From Lepturacanthus savala (taxonomy: Eukaryota > Chordata > Actinopteri > Scombriformes > Trichiuridae): 64,000 nt of DNA. The notes beneath the pieces are model-generated. The model was given only the letters and a program-made list of their open reading frames with translations. It ran no database searches and was not told the DNA's origin. Shown here piece after piece: positions 43,901 through 55,900 of the stretch. Every line of letters begins with the position of its first letter. Positions within the stretch are counted from its first letter, which is position 1. The position numbers and the translations under genes were made by a program. The stretch spans positions 878,348 through 942,347 of the forward strand of contig CM060471.1 in NCBI GenBank assembly GCA_030544235.1, read 5' to 3'.

Positions 43901-46900
43901 CCTGAGTGTGATTACACTAAAGTAGCCAGATCCGTTATCTTTCTCACTAAGTACATAATTGCAAAATATTTCTTCCTTTCAGCCTTGAGTGTAGCTGAGA
44001 TCATGAGACAAGAGACAGTACACTGCTCAAAGGGAGACGACAGCCTTTTTATTCCTCCCTAAACCTCAGTGCGCATAATATGATGCATAACACATTTCAG
44101 TCCACTTTAGTGAATGCACAGAATGAGACACAGCTGTCCCGACATGAACAGTGTGGGCTGGAGGCACACATTTCATATAAAGTGCAGTAATTCAGAAGAG
44201 GCAGGTACTGGCGTGCTGCTTCAGTGAAATAGTGAAGTGATGTGCAGCACAGTAGCACGTACCAGTGAAGTGTCTCCACTAACAGGAACACTAGATTTAG
44301 CATTCGGAGGGCTACACAACTCAAAACCTGCAGCTACTGAAGAAATGACAGAAGAAAAGTAGAGAACACTAGTCTGTTTACTGAGAAAGTAACAGAGAGG
44401 AGGTGGTGGGGGGTCTGAGGGACGGTGGATTATGTAAGTACTAACAGGAAGAAATGTCTTCTTTGTATCATGATATGAGGCAAAGACAGAGGATCTCCAT
44501 CTTGATACGAAAGCATTAATTAGATCTGAAACAATTAGTCAATTCATCAATTACGACAAAGCAGGACCAGGCAGCAGCTAGGATCATGTCAATCAATTAC
44601 ATATTACAGAGCAGATGTAAATGATCAACACATCAACAGCAATCAGAAGCCAGGTAATAAACATCACAGGCTGCATGGAACTAAATACAGAGATACTATC
44701 ATGTTAATGTTAAAACACTAACATGTATGATTTTTAACCAAATAAGTCAAATATATTCCAGATGGACTCTCAGAAGTAATTATAGAACAATGTTTATACA
44801 CATTTTTTATCAATAAAATTCCATTTCCAAGACTTTGAAGCAAATTGTCATCACTATCACTTCTCTGAAACAGTCAGTCAGTCAGGCATCTTCTATACCT
44901 GCTTATTCCTCATTAGGGTAGCAGGGGTCTGCTGGAGCCAATCCCAGCGCATTACGGCGAGAGGCAGGGATACACCCCAGATGGTCGCCAGCCAATCGTG
45001 GGGCAAACACACCATTCACTCACACGTACGGGCAATTTAGAGTCACCAATTAACCTCAGCATGTTTTTGGACTGTGGGAGGAAGGCGGAGAACCCGGTGA
45101 AAACCCACGCAGACACGGGGAGAACATGCAAACTCCACACAGAAAGGTCCCAGACCCAGGACCCAAGGAGGTCTTGAACCTGCGACCTTCTTGCTGTGAG
45201 GCAACAGCGCCAACCTCTGCTCCACTGCGTCGCCCCCTTCTCTGAAACAGGGATTCCCAAAGTGTGGTGCGCGCACCCCTGGGTGTGCGTGAGCGGCCAC
45301 TTGGGGGTGCATAAGCTAAAAAATTTGATGGTGGTCTGGAGTGGGATTTTTTTTAGGTTTTTTAAAAATTTTTTCAAAATTATATATAATTAGATATAGA
45401 TATTCAACATCCCGTTATACGATTTAACTTCTCTCTGTTTAGACATGCCAGTTGACCACTTGTGACCACTTGGTGCGTCGTTATTCCTGCGTCAGGCGAC
45501 ACACACCAGTCGAGTCCAGTCACTGAAGTCACGCTCACATATGAAGTAGCTGTTGGGATGATGTTTGTTTGTTATTTATCAGTAACACAAGACTCAGAGA
45601 GCGGTGAATACACCACCATGTAAAGTAGAGAGGTAGAGACATTACACTGTTACTGTGCTGAGAAACAACAGTGGAGAAAACGATGGATGCTGGTGAGATG
45701 TTGAGTTGTTTATATAAAGTAGAACTAATATGAAAAAAAAAAACTTGTTCTTCTCAACAGTGAGGACCGTATTCTATCAGCTGAGGCGGAGACGCTCAGA
45801 GAATGTGAACACCAACAAATCAGAACCATACACCACCTTACAAGCAGACCAGAGTTTGTTTGTTTGATCCAGAGTTCTATCCTCCACAGTCCAAACACGT
45901 GCTGAGGTTAACTAGAGACACTCAATTGCCCATAGGTGTGAGTTTGTAAATGAATGGTGTGTGTGTCCCACGATAGACTAGTACCTGTCTGGGGTGTATC
46001 CCTGCTGCTCATCTGCAATGTGTTGGGATTGGGTCCAGCAGACTGTGGGGGGGACGTGGGCTGCGCTCAGCTGCAGGGGAGAGACGTGTGGGAGTGGCTC
46101 ACGGGAACAGCGTCAGGTGAGACAATTCCACAGCTGTTGAGGATCTGCTAATGAGAACCCATTTATATACCCACAGTGACAGCCTGAGAGAGAGGGGGAA
46201 GGAGTAAACGGTGGCGACGCAGCGGAAAAGAGGACCCAAACCGAACCTGAGAGAGACAAACTGTTCAATAAATACGCTTTGCGTGAACTGCAACCCGCCT
46301 TGTGTCCTGCCCGTCTGTGCTGGGAGAACCCCGTAGCACTAGCGTGTTACATTTGGCGCCTGAAGAGGGACCGGCACAGGCAGTCGGGACATGTCCGAGC
46401 CACAGCAGCTGCAGCCGGTGGCTGCGCTGGCCCAGATGCTGGGGGAGATCGCGGCCATGCACCGGGAGCAGGCGGAGGTGAACCAGCAGCAGTTGGCTGC
46501 GATGCAGGAGCAGGCGGAGAGGCAGACCGAGGTGCTGCAGAGTCTGCTGGCCCGTCCAAGCACGTCGTCGGCGTCTCCCCCGTCCCTGCTAGCCGGGATG
46601 ACGCTGCAGAGGATGTCCGCCGCGGACGACCCCCAGACATACATCGAGATGTTCCAGGCCACGGCGGCGGCGTGCGGCTGGCCGGAGGAAGAGTGGGCGG
46701 TCCGCCTGCTTCCCCTACTGTCCGGGGAGGCTCAGACCGCCGCTCTCAGCCTGCCCGCCGCCGCACGGGGGTCGTTCGCGGGGATAAGGAGAGCGGTCCT
46801 GGAGAGGTTGGGGCTCTCCCCGGAAGACCATCGCCGCCAGTTCCGGAGCGCCAGGCTGGGGCCATCGGACCGCCCGTTCGTCTACGCGCAACAACTAAAG

Positions 46901-49900
46901 GACGCAGCGGTCCGGTGGCTACAGCCGGGAGAGTCCGAGGGGGAGGCGCGCATGCTGGAGCAGATCGTGCTGGAGCAGTTCCAGGAGGGGCTGCCAGGGC
47001 GGACAGCGGAGTGGGTGAGGTGCCACCGGCCAGCGGACCTCTGCGCGGCCATCATCCTCGCGGAGGATCACCTGGCCGTCCACTCCCGGAGCCACCTATC
47101 AGTGGCTCAGACTCCAGCAACCGCCCGCACGTCTCCGGCCCCCCGCAGGAAGTCACTCCCCCCGCGGCACCCCAACCTCAACCCCGCTCTAACCCACCCT
47201 CTTTCTTCTCTACTCCACAGACTCCAGCTGCCACGGGCGCTGTTCCTGACCCACAGGGGGCTCCTCAGACGCCAGGGCAGGAGTGTTGGAGGTGCGGGCG
47301 GCCCGGACACTTCCGTCACGAGTGCCCACTGATGGAGGTCGGCCAGGTGATCCGGGTCGCCGGCCCTCCGGCGCCCTCCCCCGGTTCAGGGGGGACATAC
47401 AGCGTTCCGGTAAGGATCCAAGGGGGTGTACATCAGGCGATGGTGGATTCGGGCTGCACGCAGTCCCTAATCCACCAAAACCTGGTTCGCCCCGGGGCTT
47501 TGGTGGAGGCAGCATGGGTGGATATAAGGTGTGTGCATGGGGACGTTCACAGATATCCCGTGGTGCCAGTGGAAATTAAGTATAGGGGCAAAATGCATAG
47601 AGTTAAGGCCGCGGTTAGCTCCCGCCTGGCGCACCCCCTGATTTTGGGTACAGATTGGCCTGGATTTCATAGCTTGGTGGGGCAATGCGTGGGGGTGCAA
47701 TCACGACCGACAGGGACATGTGGTATGTGTGCCGCTCTCAGTGGTGACGCGAGGTTATCCGACGCTGCAGACGGGGAGGGGGAACCAGCGGGGCCTTCAC
47801 AGGAGGCCCCACTGGTTCCTGTAATACACTCCACGGAAGATTTTCCACTTGAGCAGTCTCGTGATGATACTCTGCGCTTTGCCTTTGACCAAGTGATAAA
47901 AATTGATGGTCATACGGTGCACCCTGGGGCGGCGCAGACATATCCACACTTTTCAGTGATTAGGGACAGATTATACCGAGTGAGTCGTGACACTCAGACG
48001 GGAGGAGAGATCACCCAATTGTTGGTGCCGAAAAGCCGCCGGGAAATAGTTTTCCAGGCGGCTCACTTTAACCCAATGGCTGGTCACATGGGATATGAGA
48101 AAACACTAGACCGGATAATGGCCCGATTCTATTGGCCTGGCATTCGGGGAGATGTACACCGCTGGTGTGCCTCTTGCCCAGAATGCCAGTTGGTAAACCA
48201 ACCAGCCATCCCCAGAGCTTATCGCTTATTGAGGTCCCATTTGAGCGCATTGGTATGGACCTCATCGGGCCATTTCACCGGAGTGCACGGGGATATCGCT
48301 TTGTGTTAGTTCTAGTGGACTATGCAACGCGATATCCCGAAGCGGTGCCCCTGCGCAACATCTCTGCAAAGAGTGTGGCACAGGCACTGTTTCAGGTCAT
48401 CTCCCGAGTTGGGATTCCGAAAGAAATCCTAACTGACCAGGGCACCTCGTTTATGTCACGCACACTGAGGGAACTGTATGGATTACTGGGCATCAAGTCT
48501 ATTCGGACCAGCGTGTACCACCCACAGACCGACGGCCTTGTGGAGCGGCTGAATAAGACTCTGAAGTCCATGATTCGTAAGTTCATACACGAGGACGAGC
48601 GTAATTGGGATAGGTGGCTAGACCCTCTGTTGTTTGCAGTGCGGGAGGTACCCCAGGCCTCCACGGGATTTTCTCCCTTTGAGCTGCTGTTTGGCAGAAA
48701 ACCACAAGGGGTGCTGGACCTGGTTAAAGAAAACTGGGAGGAAGGTCTGAGCCCCAGCAAAAACGAGATTCAGTACGTCCTGGACCTTAGAGCAAAACTC
48801 CATTCACTTGGGCAGTTGTCACGGGAAAATTTGCTCAGGGCCCAGGAACGTCAACAGCATCTGTACAACAGAGGGGCTAGATTGAGACAATTTTCACCGG
48901 GAGATAAAGTGCTTGTATTACTCCCTTCTTCCAGCTCCAAATTACTCGCGAAGTGGCAAGGGACCTTTGTGGTCACACGGCGAGTGGGCGATGTTGACTA
49001 TGAGGTTGTGCGTTCCGACAGGGGAGGAGCAACACAAATCTACCACCTCAACCTCCTAAAAGCATGGAGGGAGGCGGAGTCTGCTTCTCTGGTGACCACG
49101 ATCAAGGAGTGAGATGAGTTAGGGCCTGAGGTGCCAAATTCCACCAATCCAGCCTCGCTCCTTTGTGAAAACCATCTCACTCGGTCCCAGAGAGCAGACG
49201 TTGCCCTGTTGCAACAGCGGTTTGCTGACGTGTTCTCCCCCCTCCCGGGACGCACAAACCTCATAGAGCACCATATAGAAACACGCCCAGGCGTGACTGT
49301 TCGTTCACGGCCTTATCGGCTGCCTGAACACAAACGGAAAATAGAGTCCAACAGCGCCTGGTGTAGCCCCATTGTTCTTGTCGTCAAGAAGGATAGGTCT
49401 ATACGGTTCTGCGTGGACTATCGCAGGGTGAATGATGCGTCACGGTTCGATGCCTACCCAATGCCCCGGGTCGACGAGCTCCTGGATCGGCTTGGTACTG
49501 CTCGCTTTTTTACGACACTGGATTTGACGAAGGGCTACTGGCAGATTCTCTTGTCTGCAGAGTCCAGAGAGAAAACGGCCTTCTCCACTCCGTACAGGTT
49601 GTACCAATTCGTTACGCTTCCCTTCGGGCTGTTCGGTTCCCCGGCCACATTCCAACGGCTCATGGACCGAGTGCTGCGGCCACACGCTGCATATGCTGCC
49701 GCCTATTTGGATGATGTTATCATCCACAGCAACAGCTGGGCGGAGCATGTGCGGCAGGTGGCCTCGGTGCTCGAGTCACTGAGACAGGCTGGGCTCACTG
49801 CCAACCCGGGGAAGTGTGCAGTTGGACGGAGGGAGGTACGGTATCTGGGGTACCACTTGGGCGGCGGGCAGGTGCGGCCTCAGGTGGACAAGACCGCAGC

Positions 49901-52900
49901 AATTGCAGCCTGCCCAAGGCCCAAGACAAAAAAGAGGTGAGGCAGTTTTTAGGGCTGGCAGGTTACTACCGGCGGTTCATGCCCGACTTCGCAGACCTGA
50001 CCAGCCCACTAACTGACCTGACCCGAACGGAACAGTGCCAGCTGGCGTTTGAGAGGGTTAAACAGGCCCTCTGTGGGCAGCCACTTCTCCACACACCTAA
50101 CTTCTCTCTCCCCTTTATCTTGCAGACCGATGCCTTGGGCAGGGGGTTGGGGCCCGTCTTGTCCCAGGAGGTGCAGGGGGTCGACTGCCCAGTGCTATAC
50201 ATCAGCCGGAAGCTGTCGGAGAGAGAGACACGATATAGCACGGTGGAGAAGGAGTGTCTGGCTATCCGGTGGGCGGTCGATGCCCTGCGGTATTACCTCC
50301 TGGGACGCCCGTTCACCCTCTGTTCGGACCACGCCCCGCTCCAGTGGCTCCACCGCATGAAGGACACCAACGCCCGGATCACCTGTTGGTATTTGGCCCT
50401 ACAGCCATTTAAATTTAAGGTGGTCCATAGGCCGGGGGCGCAGATGGCTGTGGCTGACTTCCTCTCCCGCTCACAGGGCGGGGGGGGAAGTTGGTTAGGC
50501 CGGATGGCTCCCACAGCGGCAACGCAGCGGAAAAGAGGACCCAAACCAAACCTGAGAGAGGCAAACTGTTCAATAAATACGCTTTGCGTGAACTGCAACC
50601 CGCCTTGTGTCCTGCCTGTCTGTGCTGGGAGAACCCCGTAGCACTAGCGTGTTACACAGACCATGTGACCCAAGTGAGGAATAAGCAGGTATAGAAGATG
50701 ACTGACTGACTAGAAAATCACTCTGAGAGCTAAGCTATACAGATGCCAGGTGGCTCCAAATGATAGCCCTTGTTTGAAGGTCCGTTTACCACAATGTTAC
50801 CAAAAAACAAAAAAGGATTTCTTCCAGATCATTACCAGAATTTAATCATCTGTTCATGGTACCATTCTCAAAATTTGCTAAAGGTTGGACAAACACTTTG
50901 TGCTACATTTTATATGTATGAAAAGTGCTTTCTAAATAAAGTTTCATTGAAGAATCAGGACCAAACTTTTCAAGTAATCTTACTAACAAACATACTGACA
51001 AACACCAGCGAAAACGTAAGCTCTTTAGTGGAGGTAATATTTAGGGACCAAATGTCAAACTGGCAGTGGAGAAAGTGGATGATGCCTCACTCACATCAAC
51101 AAAAAAAGAAAGATATCATGGGATGGCTTCAAAGGATGGGCCCAGCATGATTCCACTGCACCACTCTGCTGTCTGCTGAGAACGTCAGTTCTTTCACCAG
51201 CATTTCGCCGATTGGAAGAAAAAATGATGACTGGACTGGCAACTGCTCTTTCTAGGCAAATACATTCTGTGAAAGATCTATCAAATATTTACCAGTAAAT
51301 AGCATGTAGAGAGGCAGGGCTCTCTGTTAAGGCAGTTGTGGCAATGAGGGCATGGATGAATAAGATGAAGACCCTGTGGAGACTTCACAATTGATTTCAA
51401 CAATTAGCAGAGGATGGTTTCAGTCCATCAACCTCTGGGTTATGGGTCCAGCATATTTCCACTGCACTACTCTGTTGTTAGTTTGAGCTTTTGGCCTTGC
51501 ACATTCATCCCATGATTCTAAACAAAAATCTATGAAGACCTTCTGAATTTATGTAGAAAAATTCAAAAAGATCTAGAAAACCAGGATTTCTTCCAAAACA
51601 TTACCAAAATTGAATCAACTGTCCATGGTTCCATTCCCAATATTCCTTTCACTTTATTTTTTCTACACACTATTTTTCTCTCCCTATCTTAAATGGGTCT
51701 TAATTCTCAGATTCTTAATTCTCCAATATTTCACTCACTCAATTCACTACAATACACATTAAAGATAGGGTGGACTGGAAACTGGCTTTGAAAATGTACC
51801 TCACAAGACCAACCCCTTGTCTCCAAGCCACGCCCCCAGAGAACAGGCATGCTTGTTCTTGGGTTCACAAGTGCTGCTGCATCGACTAGCTAACCTGAGC
51901 TAAACATCTCATGGCTCATTCACAGGTAAGAAAATTCCTCACAACATCATAATGAACACAAATGATGAATATGATGATTGTTTCAGGTTATATTTATGTT
52001 TATCACATTAGAAGTTTGACTTTTTAGTTTTTAAGTGTAATTAGCATAAGTAATCTTACAATAGTAAGAACAGCTAATTGCTGTAAGATAGATGTTCGGC
52101 TTGTTGCTTTGAACACATTGAGCGGTTTATATTATCATTATGTTGTTGACTCTAACAGCTCCAAGTCATATGCTAATTAGTCTGTGACCAAACAGCTTTA
52201 CATTGATCTATAGTCGTCTGCAGAACTTTACATCATAGCTAATTTTAGCCTATTATATTTATTCAAGTTTATACCATGTAACTTATTTACAGGCGTTCCA
52301 ATGATATGTTATTACATATCTTGCCTCTGACTAAATACATTTTTATCTGAATAGACTGGTCAGTGACTTGTAAACAGTATGTATGCATGTATTTATTTAC
52401 AGCTCTGTCTGACTCCTGACCCCCATCAGACCCTAGCTGCAGGTCAACCCATCTGGTGTATCAGGAGATGACTACAGACAGAGAGGAAAAACCAGGAATC
52501 AATGTACATATTTAACATTACTAGTAATTGTTTTAGTTTTTATAATGTTATGAACACCATTTGATTTGACTCTTGTGTAAATTGATGATCATAAGCATAA
52601 GCAATAAATCTGTCCATTTTAAATAACTGATTTTGGTTTTCTGTATAAATTTGTCATATCATCCCTTTTCAATCAAGGTAAATAATCACAAACAAACTGT
52701 ATCTATACAGATGTTTACTGATATATTTTGGGGGATATATATAATGGAAAAACACAAACATGTAAATGACATACAGATTTCAACCCCTTATGAACTGATA
52801 CAACTACAAATACATATTTGGAGAAACTATTTCTTCACAGCTGATCCTATTTCATCAGAAGGTCAGACACATGCTGTAGAGTCTGGTCTGTAGATGGTGA

Positions 52901-55900
52901 GGTCTTTGCTGTATAAAGACACCACAATAAAAACACACTGTATCTGACAATAATAACATTAGAAAAGTGTAGGTTCTACAACAGCTCCTGGTTGTTGGGA
53001 CAGGGACGCCTGATGAAACCCCCAGTCTACGAGGATCCTCTGGTCTTGATGGTCGGCCACTTGGAGCAACAAGTCTGGTGAGGTCTGGTTCTCTGGAGGT
53101 CTGGGTCTATTCTTCTCATAACGAAAAAATATACAAATATATCGTGGTTATAATTCGTGGTTTTGACGGCTAGTAATTAGCATGTTAGCAGCATAGTCTG
53201 TTATTTACAGTAACATTTTGTTTTAGAAAAAATAGACTAATAAAGGAAAATGCTAGCATTCCAGTTCATCCAATTGGCTTTATCCTTTAATTATGGATAT
53301 CCTGATCACATGTTTTGCCCCAGAGTCAGGGAGGAGCAAGAAATATGTTTAATACTAGCTCTACACTAGCTCTAGGCTAGCTCTAATGCTAGCTACTCCT
53401 CTCCTCTGTATCAGAGGCTGTAGATCAGGGGTCTCCAACCCTGGTCGTGGAGATCTACTGTGGGTGCAAGGTTTTGTTCCAACCAAGCAGGAACACACCT
53501 GATTCTACTAATGAAGCTCCATAGCAAGGGCCCTAATGGTTGATTAGTAGAATCAGGTGTGTTACTGCTTGGTTGAAACAAAAACCTGCACCCACAGTAG
53601 ATCTCCAGGACCAGGGTTGGAGACCCCTGCTGTAGATAATCCTGTATCAGCGCAGCTGTTTATAGTAGTTTTAACTTGAACCACTGATGCAGTAATAGTT
53701 TACTGCTTCCAACAACATTTTAACTAAATGTAGACGTAGCTATGGAGGATTCCTGGTTGTGTTTACATCACTACTATCATGCTCTGATCTTGACTATCGT
53801 GATCGGATCGGGGACATCCATAATTAAAATAACAATATAACAACATGCTGGTAAACAAAGAATATGCTAGAAAAACCATAAAGACATAGTGTTACCTTAC
53901 TTATCAAGTAGAAATCCTGTCATCATGGTGTATTTGCAGCTCACTGTTGCTTCAGGTGATGCCTCCATTCATTTGCTGCTGCTGCGATGCCAACTCTGAT
54001 TTAGTTTCGCTCTTCATCAGCCTTTTTCTTGGCAGTAATCATCTCAAACACAGTTTTGTGTTGTCGGTCAGTTGTTGTCGCTCCTTCTGCCGTGATGTTG
54101 CTACCATTACCATTGTATTTTCTTTTGGCAGCCTGTGCTATCTGACATGTCGCTTACTAGCGTAGCCTGTGTGCGTGGCTTATTCGTGCACTAAGACGTG
54201 TACGTGCAGAAGAGAAAGAGAGAAGGGGAAATATCAGTTTAGTTTGATTGATAAGTCACCATCCAACGACTGAGACCAGGATACATGACATGATTGGATG
54301 AAGTTTATTTAGTCCTGCTGGTCCTACAGGTTATTGTTTTTTTCTGTAAGTGTCAGCGCATTTAATTAATTGATTGCTATCTGCGTGTGACAGTGAATTT
54401 AAGCTGATAAAAAATGCTCCAGAAAAACATCATATACCCTACATTTAATCAATCAATCAGAGATAATTGTCGGAAAATTGTCGTGAAAATAGATTTAGAA
54501 ACAACAGATCATTTTAAAAGCACTCAATACAAGTTAAAAGTCCAGCAATCAATATTGTATTTAAGTAAAAATATGTTGCTACATGTAGCATGTGGAGTTT
54601 TAAGTGTTTTAACCAAATATCCTGCTATGCAGACGAAGTATAACTGCAAGTGAGAAAATGTGTATGTAAACAATGCATCATTACATTTGTTACAGGTTGA
54701 GGATGCAAAATATGATTTTGGATCTTTGGTTAAAGTCCCACTGATCATCACATCCCCAAGGATGCAAAATTTGTTCTTCACTTTTGAGCCATTCCCTGAG
54801 GCAGCAGCGGTGCCACCGCGTCACTGAACCCTCCAAGTCCAACCCCCAACACTGAGTGCCAAGCAGAGAGGTGATGTCTAACATTTTTACAGCCTCCAGG
54901 TATTGTACCCCCAACCTCCCAGTCTAAGGACACACTACCACTAGGCCACAAAGCTATACAACACACTGCCTGAACAGAACTATCAGCCACTCTGCAGCTC
55001 CCTTCAGCTTCATGAAGCTTTACAGTAAGTTTCAGCTTGTCTGGCTGCAACTTTACTGTTATGGTTACTCTCAAAGCAGAAACAGACTGTGAGTATTGCA
55101 TATTTCATTCACCAGGTGGACAGGAACATCAATAATAACGTTGCTCCTTGACTGCTGGGTATAAAAATAAGCAACTGTTGAAACCAGAGAATATATAACA
55201 TTTTTTCTTGAATATTTTGCTTGATAAATTATTTATTAAAATTGGTGACCATTGATTTTCTATTTGATTGACGGAATACATATTCCAGCACAAATATAAT
55301 CTATTATTAAATTGTTATTACTGGTGTATTCATATGTAAGTAACATTTGAATGTTCCTGTTGGTTGAGGTAGAGCTAATAACACTGCATTGTTTGTAGTA
55401 ACTAGATACTACAAGAAGTAGAACTGCAGCATGAGACACAATTACAGTACAACTTAAGTTACTTTCAACCACTGATATAAATGGATATTTCCAGGCCAAC
55501 TAAGAACATGGAGAGTGATCTAAATATATCCTATTTCAGGCTTTCTCCAGATCCGGTTGCATAACTGAAAACACACAATTCCTTCCTTTATTCTTGCTGA
55601 GCTCAGCATCGAACTCGCATGCTGTGGTAGGCAGTGTGGGTGAATTAAAAGCAGCAGTACATGTCATTCCCGGTGATTTGCAGCACATGAGCTGCAAGTA
55701 TGCAGTGAAATGCCAGAGAGGGAGGCCGCAGGAGCCGGGTTTCTGCATTGGGACACTCCTTGTTCCCGCTGTACAGCAGACAGGACGGAGGAAGGCCGGT
55801 AATTGGCTCCTGGGTTCACTGTGTGGCAATTACCACTTTCTTAAGAAGTGGAGAGGAAAGGAGAACAGCTGAGACAGACAACACTCCCAGTTTGTGCCAC

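Larger units (their letters stand above)
46044..50656 (+). mobile_element. Gmr1-like Ty3/gypsy LTR retrotransposon, inactive
   Basis: A 4613-bp element bounded by TG...CA and a 5-bp duplication. It copied itself through RNA: capsid packages the transcript, RT/RNase H make cDNA and integrase inserts it. Order read from sequence: 5' LTR, primer site, gag (SCAN-like capsid, CCHC knuckle), aspartic protease, integrase, reverse transcriptase, RNase H, 3' LTR. Integrase before RT is the copia order, yet the domains are gypsy-type; this combination is known for the Gmr1-like clade. The copy is broken by at least three frame changes, a TGA between integrase and RT, an in-frame loss at the RT N-terminus and a truncated 3' LTR. 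High GC contrasts with the AT-rich host intron. It lies antisense to map2k6 in intron 1. Confidence 0.93.

Noticed and set aside
46279..47150. Open frame overlapping gag in another frame, starting in the LTR
   Set aside because: It is low-complexity Gly/Ala/Arg-rich shadow coding over the gag reading frame; only its part after about 47150 shows real domains.
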